A DNA stretch of 35,396 nt, taken from assembly GCA_902780915.1 (NCBI GenBank), contig CACZHK010000033.1, positions 1 through 35,396 of the forward strand. Reading direction: 5' to 3'. Shown here piece by piece: positions 1-7,904 of this stretch. The notes under the pieces were generated by a model, which did not search any database, was not told where the DNA came from, and saw only the letters and a list, made by a program, of their open reading frames with translations. Position 1 is the first letter of the stretch. Every line of letters begins with the position of its first letter. The position numbers and the translations under genes are program-made. This DNA comes from Pseudoselenomonas ruminantium. GTDB lineage: Bacteria; Bacillota; Negativicutes; Selenomonadales; Selenomonadaceae.

Positions 1-557
1 TTTGCCTTGCATATCAGCTGGGTCATGGTGCCCATGGGACAGTATACGCACCAGGAACGAGGCTTATAGAAGAGCATGGTGATGATGCCCAGCAGAGCCG
101 AAGTGAGCATCAGGCTGTAAAAGCCATAGGCAAACTGGACGGCCCAGGGGCTTGCTGCCACAGAGGCTGCCCATTCCCAGGGAACGCCGAAAGTCCAGAA
201 AAGAGTCACCACTTCCGCCACTTCCCTGGCACCTCCTGCCACCAGATAAGTTGCATAAATCACATTGGCAAACATCAGCAGGAAGAAGATCAGGAAGCCA
301 TAGCGAAAGCCACGACTCTTCATCCAGTCTGGCATATCCCGCTTACGGGAAAAGCCCTTCTGACTTCCCAGCATCCTCAGCAGCTGCCCCCTGTCGCAGT
401 AGCGGTTGCAGAAATGCTTATTGCCAAACCCGATGGCAAAAATCAGGGGCAGGAAAAAGCTGATCAGCCCCAGCCAGGCAAAGAGTATATTGAAGAATCC
501 CAGGGAAAAATATATGACTGACCAAATCCACAAATAATTGTACCAATGCTGCTTCAT
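1..557 (-). CDS. 4Fe-4S membrane polyferredoxin (partial, 3' end off window)
   Basis: Reading leftwards from ATG at 557, about 185 codons stay open to the window edge. The protein opens with hydrophobic segments (about residues 8-38), then a CNRYCDRG motif, two further hydrophobic stretches (about 80-100 and 130-155), and a CVYCPMG motif close to the edge. Paired CxxxC and CxxCP motifs between membrane helices are typical of NapH/YccM/CcoG-type polyferredoxins, which pass electrons at the cytoplasmic membrane. The start overlaps the stop of the ferredoxin gene by four bases (ATGA), so the two are translated as a unit. The C-terminal part, where further Fe-S motifs would be expected, lies outside. 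The electron-transfer role is inferred from the family; the partner enzyme is unknown, although the molybdenum-cofactor operon next door makes a molybdoenzyme electron chain plausible. Confidence 0.8.
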   Translation of the reverse strand, partial: MKQHWYNYLWIWSVIYFSLGFFNILFAWLGLISFFLPLIFAIGFGNKHFCNRYCDRGQLLRMLGSQKGFSRKRDMPDWMKSRGFRYGFLIFFLLMFANVIYATYLVAGGAREVAEVVTLFWTFGVPWEWAASVAASPWAVQFAYGFYSLMLTSALLGIITMLFYKPRSWCVYCPMGTMTQLICKA

Positions 558-775
558 GCTCTCACCTCGATGCTGATGGCAGAAGCCGGGCATTCAGCGC
601 TGCATCGCCCGCAGCCAACACAGAGATCATCATCTACCACGGAGAAACTGCCTTTCCAAACAACGATGGCCCCCCGCGGGCAAACTGCCTCGCAAGCCCC
701 GCAGGCTGCGCAGTGCTCACGGTCTGCCACCGCATGCTTTTTAGGCTTCGCACCCTTTGATACTGTCTTATCCAT
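554..775 (-). CDS. 2x[4Fe-4S] ferredoxin
   Basis: A 73-residue protein with two canonical bacterial ferredoxin motifs, CAACGACEAVCP (about residues 22-33) and CVGCGRCSAECP (about 52-63), each binding one [4Fe-4S] cluster. It acts as a small cytoplasmic electron carrier. A short basic N-terminus (MDKTVSKGAKPKK) precedes the fold. An AAGGAG ribosome binding site lies 9 bases before ATG at 775. It is the first gene of a leftward pair with the membrane polyferredoxin, overlapping it by four bases. The pair is divergent from the molybdate/molybdopterin operon; shared physiology with molybdoenzymes is an inference from position only. Confidence 0.88.
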   Translation of the reverse strand: MDKTVSKGAKPKKHAVADREHCAACGACEAVCPRGAIVVWKGSFSVVDDDLCVGCGRCSAECPASAISIEVRA

Positions 776-839
776 CCCCTGTCACTCCTTACAGGCTGCC
801 CACAAACAATTCAACTGCAATCTGCCCCTTTATATTCAA

Positions 840-867
840 ATATTACATTTTAACGATTTCTTGTCAA
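840..867 (-). promoter_or_regulatory. Sigma-70-type promoter for the ferredoxin pair
   Basis: On the minus strand TTGACA (867-862) is followed after 16 bases by TAATAT (845-840), about 65 bases upstream of the ferredoxin start. The -35 is a perfect consensus and the -10 has one or two deviations. Assigned by pattern only. Confidence 0.5.
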
Positions 868-931
868 GCTATTTATGCATGCAAGACCGTTTCCTTCAGC
901 CCTCCAGTTTCATTACATAGTATGTCATACT

Positions 932-964
932 GATATTGTAAACAATATCAACTCATGCTAGAAT
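932..964 (+). promoter_or_regulatory. Promoter with palindromic operator upstream of the molybdenum operon
   Basis: A palindrome with arms GATATTGT (932-939) and ACAATATC (942-949) around AA overlaps a -35-like TTGTAA (936-941). TAGAAT (959-964) follows 17 bases later as a -10 box. Transcription would start near 971, just before the riboswitch. The palindrome over the -35 suggests repressor or redox-regulator control in addition to the riboswitch. The regulator is not identified; the arms resemble the TTGT...ACAA style of several Firmicute regulators. Confidence 0.45.
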
Positions 965-983
965 AATAACAAAACATAATAAA

Positions 984-1100
984 TCCCTCCGAGCAAAAGC
1001 GCCTAAAGCGAATCCGCCATGGCACTGCGCCTGCAATATTGCTTGCAAGATTGCACAGGGTGGCAGGGGAAACCCGGCCGCCTTCCGCATTGAAAAGGAG
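984..1100 (+). ncRNA. Molybdenum-cofactor (Moco/Tuco) riboswitch aptamer
   Basis: The 5' leader of the molybdate/molybdopterin operon carries the features of the Moco RNA motif in order: CTCCGAGC at the start, a short CGC-CTAAA-GCG hairpin, AATCCGCC then TGGCACTGCGCC, a variable stem (CCTGCAAT against ATTG-CA-CAGG, 1030s-1060), the GGCAGGGGAAACCC element with its GGG-GAAA-CCC hairpin, GGCCGCC, and a closing AAAAGGAG (1093-1100) that pairs with the opening CTCC. An intrinsic terminator and the modA ribosome binding site follow at once, the usual expression platform. Known Moco riboswitches sense molybdenum (or tungsten) cofactor and turn down its own synthesis genes. The match was made by eye from memory of the consensus, and Moco and Tuco variants cannot be told apart here. 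Confidence 0.72.
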
Positions 1101-1129
1101 CAAGGGGCTTTCTTTCCTATGGGCAAAAT

Positions 1130-1180
1130 AGGGACTGTCCCTCTGCGTTTCAGTGGAGGGATAGTCCCTTTTGTGTTCTT
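1130..1180 (+). terminator. Intrinsic terminator / riboswitch expression platform before modA
   Basis: A 14-bp stem (AGGGACTGTCCCTC, 1130-1143, with GAGGGATAGTCCCT, 1156-1169; one G-U pair) with a 12-base loop is followed by TTTTGTGTTCTT. It sits between the riboswitch aptamer and the AGAAGGAGG ribosome binding site of modA, so it can abort transcription when the aptamer is bound. Similar GGGACTGTCCC hairpins also occur as dispersed repeats in Firmicutes, an alternative origin for it. Confidence 0.6.
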
Positions 1181-1197
1181 AGAAGGAGGAATCCTAC

Positions 1198-1992
1198 ATG
1201 AAAAAACTTGCAGCCGCCTTGCTCGCAACAGCTGCCCTGCTCAGCCTTGGCTGCGGCAGTGAACAGGCGGGAAAATCTGAGCGGGTACCGGACAACAAGG
1301 CCATTGAGCTCCATGTGGCGGCAGCCGCCAGCCTGACGGATGCCATGAAGGAAGTGGCGGAAGCCTACAAGGCAGAGCACCCGGAAGTGACCCTCACCTT
1401 CAACTTCGGCAGCAGCGGCGCCCTGCAGCAGGCCATTGAGAACGGCGGCGAGACAGACCTCTTCTTCTCCGCCGCCCAGAAGCAGATGAACGCCCTGGAG
1501 AAGTCGGACAACCTGGCCGCAGGCACCCGCAAGGACCTGCTGGAAAATTCCGTGGTGCTGATCGTGCCCCGGGACAGCAAAATCGAACTGGCTTCCTTTG
1601 CAGACCTCACCAGACCGGAACTGAAGCATATCGCCCTGGGTGAGCCCAAAGGGGTGCCCGTGGGACAGTATACAGAAGAAATCCTCACCAAGCTGGACAT
1701 CCTTGACCAAGTGAAGGAAAAGGCCGTCTACGGCTCCGATGTGCGGCAGGTGCTCTCCTGGGTGGCTGCCGGGGAAGCTGACTGCGGCATAGTCTACGCC
1801 ACGGACGCAGCCATTGACCCCAATGTAAGGGTGGCCGCCAAAGCCCCGGAGGGCAGCCACAAGCCCGTCATCTACCCCGCCGCCGTCATCAAGGGCACGA
1901 AGCATCCCGACGAGGCCAAGGCTTTCCTGGACTTCACCAGTTCCGATACGGCCAAGGCAATTTTTGAGAAGTACGGATTTGTATGCAAGTGA
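1198..1992 (+). CDS. modA: Molybdate ABC transporter, substrate-binding lipoprotein
   Basis: A 264-residue periplasmic-binding-type lipoprotein. The signal peptide ends in a lipobox (LSLGC, lipidated Cys at residue 19). The mature part begins with ELHVAAAASLTDAMKEVAEAY, whose AAASLTDAM stretch is the hallmark ModA oxyanion-binding start, and includes the NFGSSGAL, TDLFFSAAQKQM and SWVAAGEADCGIVYATDA blocks typical of ModA. It binds molybdate (and probably tungstate) outside the membrane and delivers it to ModBC. The ATG at 1198 follows AGAAGGAGG. It is the first gene of the operon, directly under the Moco riboswitch. modC begins 16 bases after its stop. Molybdate against tungstate specificity cannot be read from the sequence. 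Confidence 0.95.
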   Translation: MKKLAAALLATAALLSLGCGSEQAGKSERVPDNKAIELHVAAAASLTDAMKEVAEAYKAEHPEVTLTFNFGSSGALQQAIENGGETDLFFSAAQKQMNALEKSDNLAAGTRKDLLENSVVLIVPRDSKIELASFADLTRPELKHIALGEPKGVPVGQYTEEILTKLDILDQVKEKAVYGSDVRQVLSWVAAGEADCGIVYATDAAIDPNVRVAAKAPEGSHKPVIYPAAVIKGTKHPDEAKAFLDFTSSDTAKAIFEKYGFVCK

Positions 1993-2007
1993 TTTTGAGC
2001 GAAACAT

Positions 2008-3045
2008 ATGGAACTTACAGTTTTTCTAGAAAAAAAGCTCAGAGACTTCACCCTGCAGGCTGATTTCACCGTCAGGGATGAAGTCTTTGCCCTGCTGGGG
2101 GCTTCGGGCTGCGGCAAGAGCATGACCCTCAAGTGCATCGCGGGCATTGAAAAGCCTGACAAAGGCCGCATCATGCTGGACGGGCAGGTCCTCTTTGACA
2201 GCGAGAAGGGCATAGACCTGCCACCGCAGAAGCGGCAAATGGGCTACCTCTTCCAGAACTACGCCCTCTTCCCCAATATGACCGTAGCGGAAAACCTGCG
2301 CTTTGTCATGAAGGAAGATAGCGGGAATAAGGTACCAAAACTATTGCAGCGCTTCCAGCTGGAAGGACTGGAAAACGCCTATCCTGCCGCCCTCTCCGGG
2401 GGGCAGCAGCAGCGGGTGGCTTTCGCCCGCATCCTGGCTTCGGAGGCAAAGCTCCTGTTGCTGGACGAGCCCTTTTCAGCTTTGGACAGCTATCTCAAAT
2501 GGCAACTGGAAACGGAGCTGATGGACATGCTGCCTGCCTACGGCGGCACAGCCCTGCTGGTATCCCATGACCGGGGAGAGGTCTACCGGCTGGCAGACAA
2601 GATTGCCGTCATCAACCGGGGACAGATGGAGCCTCCTGCGAAGAAGAAGGAACTCTTCCGCCACCCCAAAACCCTCTCAGCCACCCTGCTGACAGGCTGC
2701 AAGAATATCTCCGCCGCCCAGCGTGAGGACGGGAGCCATATCTACGCGGCAGACTGGAAACTGTCCCTGAAGACCTCAACAGAACCGCCCTCAGGGACAA
2801 AATACGCGGGCATACGAGCCCACTTCCTGGAGCCAAGGGAAGGGGCGGAAGGCGAGAATGTCTTTTCCATGGAAGTTGTGCGGGTGATAGAAGACACCTT
2901 CTCTTTCATAGTCATGATACGGCCTGCAGGCCAAGATGCCGCCCCTATTCGTTGGGAACTTGAGAAAAAAGACTGGCAGCGGCTCTCAGGCAGGGAATTA
3001 TTCATCTACTTCCCCCCCGAAGCCATCATGCTGCTGGAAAGCTAA
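2008..3045 (+). CDS. modC: Molybdate ABC transporter, ATP-binding protein
   Basis: A 345-residue ABC ATPase. Walker A GASGCGKS (residues 31-38), Q-loop LFQNYALF (81-88), signature LSGGQQQR (129-136), Walker B LLLLDEP (149-155) and the switch histidine in SHDRGE (His187) are all present and intact. The roughly 115-residue C-terminal extension (from about 230) corresponds to the TOBE/MOP-like domain of ModC-type ATPases, here rather diverged, which in ModC can bind oxyanion and limit uptake. It powers molybdate import through ModB. It lies between modA and modB (order A-C-B rather than the common A-B-C). The ATG at 2008 has only a weak upstream ribosome binding sequence, consistent with translation coupled to modA. 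Confidence 0.92.
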   Translation: MELTVFLEKKLRDFTLQADFTVRDEVFALLGASGCGKSMTLKCIAGIEKPDKGRIMLDGQVLFDSEKGIDLPPQKRQMGYLFQNYALFPNMTVAENLRFVMKEDSGNKVPKLLQRFQLEGLENAYPAALSGGQQQRVAFARILASEAKLLLLDEPFSALDSYLKWQLETELMDMLPAYGGTALLVSHDRGEVYRLADKIAVINRGQMEPPAKKKELFRHPKTLSATLLTGCKNISAAQREDGSHIYAADWKLSLKTSTEPPSGTKYAGIRAHFLEPREGAEGENVFSMEVVRVIEDTFSFIVMIRPAGQDAAPIRWELEKKDWQRLSGRELFIYFPPEAIMLLES

Positions 3046-3059
3046 GGAGGCAGGACATA

Positions 3060-3713
3060 ATGGAATGGAGCCCCCTTATCGTCACACTGGAAACAGCTGT
3101 CACTGCCACCTTCATCACCTTCTTCCTGGGGATTGGCCTTGCTTATGGTGTAGTGCGCCTGAAGCGGGGCCAGGGGCTGATGGACGCATTGATCACCCTG
3201 CCCATGGTGCTGCCCCCCACGGTGGTGGGCTTTTTCCTGCTGCTGGCCTTCGGCAAGCGCAGCGCCATCGGTCAGCTCCTGCTGCAGTTTGACATCACCC
3301 TGGTGTTCACCTGGAAAGCAGCAGTCATCGCCGCCGTAGTGGTATCCCTGCCGCTCATGTACCGCACAGCCCGGGGGGCTTTCGAGCAGCTGGACAGGAA
3401 CATCATCTACGCCGCCCGCACCCTGGGGGTATCCGAGTGGCGCATCTTCTGGCATATCCTCATTCCCAATGCCCGCCACGGCATCCTGGCAGGGCTGGTG
3501 CTGGCCTTCACCCGGGCCCTGGGAGAGTTCGGCGCCACCATCATGTTCGCCGGCAATATCCCCGGCCGCACCCAGACCATGTCCACTGCCATCTACGCCG
3601 CTGTCCAGGCCAATGATTATGATTTGGCAGGGAAGTGGGCTATGAGCCTGGTAGTGTTTTCATTGATATTTGTGTTGGCTATGAATATGTGGCTCAACAA
3701 AAAAACTGTTTAG
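3060..3713 (+). CDS. modB: Molybdate ABC transporter, permease
   Basis: A 217-residue membrane protein with about five hydrophobic segments (roughly residues 8-30, 42-65, 80-100, 140-160, 190-212). It carries the ABC permease coupling (EAA) region AARTLGVSEWRIFWHILIPN and the ModB/CysT family block ALGEFGATIMFAGNIPGRTQ. It forms the membrane channel of the molybdate importer with ModC and receives substrate from ModA. A GGAGG ribosome binding site precedes ATG at 3060, 14 bases after modC. Length and motifs match full-length ModB, and nothing appears missing. Confidence 0.94.
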   Translation: MEWSPLIVTLETAVTATFITFFLGIGLAYGVVRLKRGQGLMDALITLPMVLPPTVVGFFLLLAFGKRSAIGQLLLQFDITLVFTWKAAVIAAVVVSLPLMYRTARGAFEQLDRNIIYAARTLGVSEWRIFWHILIPNARHGILAGLVLAFTRALGEFGATIMFAGNIPGRTQTMSTAIYAAVQANDYDLAGKWAMSLVVFSLIFVLAMNMWLNKKTV

Positions 3714-3725
3714 GAGAACCTGCTG

Positions 3726-4754
3726 ATGAAAGAAATCAAGACCACCGAAGCCGTAGGCCATATCCTTTGCCACGACCTCACCCAGATCATCAAGGGCGTC
3801 ACAAAAGACGCCCGCTTCCGCAAAGGGCATATCGTCACTGAGGAAGATATCCCCGTGCTGCTTTCCATGGGCAAGGAACACCTCTTTGTCTGGGAAAATG
3901 ACGGTACCATGCTCCATGAGGACGAGGCCGCTGATATTCTCCGCAGCCTTGCACAGAACAAGGGCATGAACGCCTCTGCCCCCAAGGAAGGCAAAATCGA
4001 ACTCACGGCAGAATATGACGGCGTGCTGGAAGTCGATGTCGAACGCCTGGACAACCTCAATGACCTGGATGACATCGCCATTGCCACCCTTCCCCAGCAT
4101 ATGCCCATGAAAGCCGGTACGAAGCTGGCAGGCATGAGGGTGATTCCTTTGGTAATTGCCAAAGAGAAAATGGAGCAAGCCAAGTCAGCCGCAGGCAATA
4201 CGCCCCTGCTGGAACTTCACCCATACAAGCCAATGAAAGTGGGCGTAGTCACCACTGGCAGCGAAGTCTATAACGGACTTATCAAAGACACCTTCACCCC
4301 TGTCATCGAAGCCAAGCTGAAAAAATTTGGCCTCAAGATAGACCAGCACCGCCTGTCCGATGACGGGATAGAATGCACCCTTGAGAAAATCCGGGAACTT
4401 ATTGACCTGGGCATGGATATGATTATCTGCACCGGCGGCATGAGCGTTGACCCGGACGACAAGACACCCGCCGCCATCAAAGCCACTGGCGCCAAAATCA
4501 TCACCTACGGCGCCCCGGTGCTGCCCGGTGCCATGTTCCTGCTCTCCTACTACGAGAGTGGAGGAAAGAAAATCCCCATCCTTGGCCTGCCCGGCTGTGT
4601 CATGTACGCCGCCACCACTATCTTTGACATTGTACTGCCCCGACTGGCAGCGGGAATAGAAGTGACCAGGAAAGATATCCGCCATCTGGGTGCAGGAGGA
4701 CTTTGCCAGAATTGCCAGGTCTGCCACTATCCCAACTGCGGCTTTGGAAAGTGA
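3726..4754 (+). CDS. Molybdopterin-binding (MoeA/MogA-fold) protein with Cys-rich tail
   Basis: A 342-residue protein. The C-terminal half (about 170-320) has the MoCF-biosynthesis fold shared by MogA and MoeA: VGVVTTGSEVYNG, MDMIICTGGMSVDPDDKTP and ILGLPGCVMYAATT are its substrate-binding loops. The N-terminal half (EAVGHILCHDLTQIIKG... and a VEKL-type SAF-like region) matches the 'molybdopterin-binding protein' family of anaerobes, not full MoeA. The protein ends in a cysteine cluster, CQNCQVCHYPNCGFGK, that could bind metal or a cluster. A role in molybdopterin handling, perhaps in delivering or trafficking molybdenum, is inferred from family and from its place between modB and moeA. The exact reaction is not known. 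The ATG at 3726 follows AGGAG, 12 bases after modB. Confidence 0.85.
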   Translation: MKEIKTTEAVGHILCHDLTQIIKGVTKDARFRKGHIVTEEDIPVLLSMGKEHLFVWENDGTMLHEDEAADILRSLAQNKGMNASAPKEGKIELTAEYDGVLEVDVERLDNLNDLDDIAIATLPQHMPMKAGTKLAGMRVIPLVIAKEKMEQAKSAAGNTPLLELHPYKPMKVGVVTTGSEVYNGLIKDTFTPVIEAKLKKFGLKIDQHRLSDDGIECTLEKIRELIDLGMDMIICTGGMSVDPDDKTPAAIKATGAKIITYGAPVLPGAMFLLSYYESGGKKIPILGLPGCVMYAATTIFDIVLPRLAAGIEVTRKDIRHLGAGGLCQNCQVCHYPNCGFGK

Positions 4755-4763
4755 GGAAGGGCC

Positions 4764-5972
4764 ATGGAAGGAATCGAATTGGAACAGGCCGTGGAACTGC
4801 TATTGGAAAGGGCCAATCTTCCCGAGGAAACGGAGGAAGTTGCCCTGTCAGAAGCCCTGGGCCGCACCCTGGCTGAGGATATGCGGGCAGATTTCGACAA
4901 TCCCCCCTTTGACCGTTCACCCTTGGACGGCTATGCCATTATCGCCGCTGACACAGCTGAGGCAACTAGGGAAAAGCCTGCCCGCCTTCGCATTGTGGGC
5001 GAGGAATGCGCCGGGGATTTCTTTGCTGGTACCATCAATTCCGGCGAAGCCTTGCGCATCATGACCGGCGGTGCCATGCCCCGGGGGACTGATGCGGTGA
5101 TACGACAGGAAGATGTGGCAGTTGCAGACGGCATGCTGGAAGTGCCCTATCCCCTCAGACACCATGAGAATTACTGCTTCGCAGGAGAGGATATCAAGCA
5201 GGGCACCCTGCTCATCAGGCAGGGTGAAGTGCTGGACGCCCCCCGCATCGGCGTGCTGGCCAGTCAGGGCAAAGCAAAAGTAAAAGTCTGCCGCCGCCCC
5301 CGCATTATCTTGGGTGGCACGGGGGACGAATTGCTGCAGCCAGGGGAGCCTCTCTCCCCCGGCAAGATTTACAACAGCAATCTCTACCTGCTGGCTGCCC
5401 GCCTGCAGGAACTGGGGGCGGAGACAAAAATCCTGGGCATTATCCCCGATAACCCTGAAGAAGCTGCCGAAAAGCTGCGTTCACAGCTTGACTGGGCCGG
5501 CCTGCTGCTGACCACCGGCGGGGTCTCAGTAGGCAAGAAGGACATCATGCACGAGGTCATCAAACTGCTCCCTGCCCAGCGGCTTTTCTGGGGAGTGCAG
5601 ATGAAGCCCGGCTATCCCCTGCTGGCCTATGCAGCAGAGAAAACCTTAGGCGTGTCTCTCTCCGGCAATCCCTTCGCCGCCTACACCACCTTCGAGCTGA
5701 TTGCCCGCCCCCTGATTGACAAGCTGGCAGGACGCACACCTCGCCCCTTCCCCCGTGTCAAAGCTGCTCTGAAAGACGCCTTCCCCAAAGCCAGCCACGG
5801 CAGGCGCTTTATCCGCGCCCGCTACGAGATAGCCACAGGCACCGTCTCTATTCCCGGCCAGCACTCCTCCGGCTCCCTGTTCTCCGCCGTGGGCTGCAAT
5901 GCCCTCATTGATTTGCCGGCTGGGACAGGGAAACTCAAGGCGGGGGATAAGGTTGAAATTCTATTGCTATGA
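4764..5972 (+). CDS. moeA: Molybdopterin molybdenumtransferase MoeA
   Basis: A 402-residue MoeA, which inserts molybdate into adenylylated molybdopterin (made by MogA) to give Mo-molybdopterin. Domain order is standard: an N-terminal domain with NPPFDRSPLDGYA (about residues 51-63), the MTGGAMPRGTDAVIRQED loop (about 108-125), the central MogA-like domain with TTGGVSVGKKD (about 251-261) and GNPFAAYTTFELIARP, and the C-terminal beta-barrel from about residue 325. The ribosome binding site GAGGAAGG lies just before ATG at 4764, 9 bases after the preceding gene. The stop overlaps the first possible moaA start by four bases. Full length, with no lesion. Confidence 0.95.
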   Translation: MEGIELEQAVELLLERANLPEETEEVALSEALGRTLAEDMRADFDNPPFDRSPLDGYAIIAADTAEATREKPARLRIVGEECAGDFFAGTINSGEALRIMTGGAMPRGTDAVIRQEDVAVADGMLEVPYPLRHHENYCFAGEDIKQGTLLIRQGEVLDAPRIGVLASQGKAKVKVCRRPRIILGGTGDELLQPGEPLSPGKIYNSNLYLLAARLQELGAETKILGIIPDNPEEAAEKLRSQLDWAGLLLTTGGVSVGKKDIMHEVIKLLPAQRLFWGVQMKPGYPLLAYAAEKTLGVSLSGNPFAAYTTFELIARPLIDKLAGRTPRPFPRVKAALKDAFPKASHGRRFIRARYEIATGTVSIPGQHSSGSLFSAVGCNALIDLPAGTGKLKAGDKVEILLL

Positions 5973-6967
5973 GGTACCTTATGTACGATAACTTAGGCAG
6001 GCGTATCGAATATGTGCGCATTTCCGTCACAGACCTCTGCAACCTTCGCTGCCGCTACTGCATGCCGGAGGAAGGCGTGCCCAAGCTGCGCCATGAGGAC
6101 ATTCTCTCCTACGAGGAAATCCTGCGGCTGGTGCGCTGCTTTGCCAAACTTGGCGCCAGGAAAATCCGCCTGACAGGAGGCGAGCCACTGGTGCGGGCAG
6201 GCATCCTTGACCTGATAAAAGAAATCAAGCGCATCCCCGGCATAGAGATTGTGGTCCTCACCACCAATGGAGTGCTGCTGCCCCAGATGGCAGGAAAGCT
6301 CAAGGCAGCGAGCCTTGATTATATCAATATCAGCCTGGACACCCTGGACGAAGCTGCCTTCTTCCGCCTCACCCGCCGCCAGGAGCTGCCCGCTGTCAGG
6401 GAAGGCTTGAAGGCACTGAAAGAAGCGGGGTTCCGCCATACCAGGATCAACTGCGTCCCCCTGCGTGGCATAAACGAGGCAGATATCCCCAAACTGGCAG
6501 AAATGGCAAGAAACGAAGAAATCAACGTGCGTTTCATAGAGCTGATGCCCGTGGGCTGCGCCTATGAAGCAGGACTGGAACGCATCCCCATGGCAGAAGT
6601 GCGGCAAATCCTGCAAAGCTCCTTCGGCACATTGCAGGAAGCCAAGGCCCGGGAAAGCCTCTGGGGTCCTGCCGAGTATGTCAGGCCTGCTGGTTTCAAG
6701 GGCAAGCTTGGCTTCATAGACGCTATGGAGCATAAATTCTGCTCTTCCTGCAACCGCCTGCGTCTCACCGCCGAAGGTTTCCTGAAGCTCTGCCTGCACA
6801 GTTCCGCAGGGCTGGATCTGCGGACACTTCTCCGCAATGGCATCACTGATGAAGATTTGATTGAAGCCATTGCCAATGCAGCCAGGAAAAAGCCGGCAGA
6901 GCATCTTTTCTCAGCTATTGAACAAAGGGAGCGGGACAGCCGCTATATGTATCAGGTAGGAGGCTAA
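5969..6967 (+). CDS. moaA: GTP 3',8-cyclase MoaA (radical SAM)
   Basis: A 332-residue radical-SAM enzyme that, with MoaC, converts GTP to cyclic pyranopterin monophosphate, the first step of molybdopterin synthesis. The SAM-binding cluster motif is C24-x3-C28-x2-C31 (CNLRCRYC), followed by the GGEP motif (about 70-73). The second, substrate-binding cluster is C258-x2-C261-x13-C275. The C-terminal GG required for activity is present (MYQVGG). The first ATG (5969) overlaps the moeA stop as ATGA. An in-frame ATG at 5981 is preceded by GAGGT at good spacing and fits the usual MoaA N-terminus (M-x-D-x-x-G-R) better, so it may be the real start. moaC lies three genes downstream. Confidence 0.95.
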   Translation: MRYLMYDNLGRRIEYVRISVTDLCNLRCRYCMPEEGVPKLRHEDILSYEEILRLVRCFAKLGARKIRLTGGEPLVRAGILDLIKEIKRIPGIEIVVLTTNGVLLPQMAGKLKAASLDYINISLDTLDEAAFFRLTRRQELPAVREGLKALKEAGFRHTRINCVPLRGINEADIPKLAEMARNEEINVRFIELMPVGCAYEAGLERIPMAEVRQILQSSFGTLQEAKARESLWGPAEYVRPAGFKGKLGFIDAMEHKFCSSCNRLRLTAEGFLKLCLHSSAGLDLRTLLRNGITDEDLIEAIANAARKKPAEHLFSAIEQRERDSRYMYQVGG

Positions 6968-6968
6968 C

Positions 6969-7901
6969 ATGAACACAGGCAATATCAAGGCAATCTGCAT
7001 GAGCGAAAAGAAGGGCACCATCAAGCGCCCTGTAGCAGAAGCATTATTTATCACGGAACACGGTATCAAGGGCGATGCCCACGCCGGCAACTGGCACCGA
7101 CAGGTGAGCTTTCTGGCCCTCGAGGAAATAGAGGACTTCCGCCGCCGGGGCGGTGAGGTGGAATTCGGAGACTTTGGAGAAAATATCGTAGCAGAGGGCA
7201 TTGCCTTCGACCAGCTGCCAGTGGGCACACGGCTGAAGGCCGGAGACGTCTTCTTCGAGATTACCCAGATAGGCAAGAAATGCCACAGCCATTGTGAGAT
7301 CTTCAAGCGAGTGGGCGACTGCATCATGCCCCGCAAGGGAGTCTTCGGCAGGGTGCTGCACGGGGGCAAACTGAAAGCAGGAGATACACTTGCCATCACC
7401 GAAGAAAAGCTTCCTCTGGAAGCCGCAGTCATCACCGCCAGCGACCAAGGCGCCAAAGGGGAGCGGGAGGACAAGAGTGGCGACAAGGCCGAAGCCATGC
7501 TGAAGGAAGCAGGCTACACCAAAGTCCACAGGGTTATCCTGCCGGACGAACAGGAAGAACTGGCTGCCCAGCTGCGGGAATACGCAGATATGGGGGTAGG
7601 CCTGATTCTCACCACAGGGGGCACCGGCTTCTCTCCCCGGGACGTAACCCCGGAAGCTACCCTGGAGGTCTGCGAACGCCTGGCCCCCGGCATCCCTGAA
7701 GCCATGCGGGCCCTGTCCCTGAAGATTACCCCCCGGGCCATGCTGAGCCGCGCCGCCGCTGGCATCCATAAAAGAAGCCTGATAGTCAACCTCCCCGGCA
7801 GCCCCAAGGCCGTGGAAGAATGCCTGGGATTCATTCTCCCCAGCCTTGCCCACGGCATAGAAATCCTGCGGGGAGAGACTGGAGAATGTGCAAGGAAATA
7901 A
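6969..7901 (+). CDS. MOSC domain - MogA/MoaB fusion protein
   Basis: A 310-residue two-domain protein. Residues 1-145 form a MOSC domain: KGDAHAG, FGENIV and the conserved cysteine in KKCHSHC (about 105) are its landmarks. MOSC domains occur in Moco sulfurases and Mo-cofactor-binding proteins. Residues 150-305 form a MogA/MoaB-type molybdopterin adenylyltransferase domain with TASDQGAKGEREDKSG, LTTGGTGFSPRDVTPEAT and NLPGSPKAVEEC, the enzyme that adenylylates molybdopterin before MoeA acts. The fusion places both functions on one chain and supplies the MogA activity that the operon otherwise lacks. GTAGGAGGC precedes ATG at 6969. The chemistry of the MOSC half is not certain. Confidence 0.9.
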   Translation: MNTGNIKAICMSEKKGTIKRPVAEALFITEHGIKGDAHAGNWHRQVSFLALEEIEDFRRRGGEVEFGDFGENIVAEGIAFDQLPVGTRLKAGDVFFEITQIGKKCHSHCEIFKRVGDCIMPRKGVFGRVLHGGKLKAGDTLAITEEKLPLEAAVITASDQGAKGEREDKSGDKAEAMLKEAGYTKVHRVILPDEQEELAAQLREYADMGVGLILTTGGTGFSPRDVTPEATLEVCERLAPGIPEAMRALSLKITPRAMLSRAAAGIHKRSLIVNLPGSPKAVEECLGFILPSLAHGIEILRGETGECARK

Positions 7902-7904
7902 TGT

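Noticed and set aside
1150..2007. 285-codon minus-strand frame antisense to modA, and similar long antisense frames across the molybdenum operon
   Set aside because: Codon-bias shadows of well-supported plus-strand genes.
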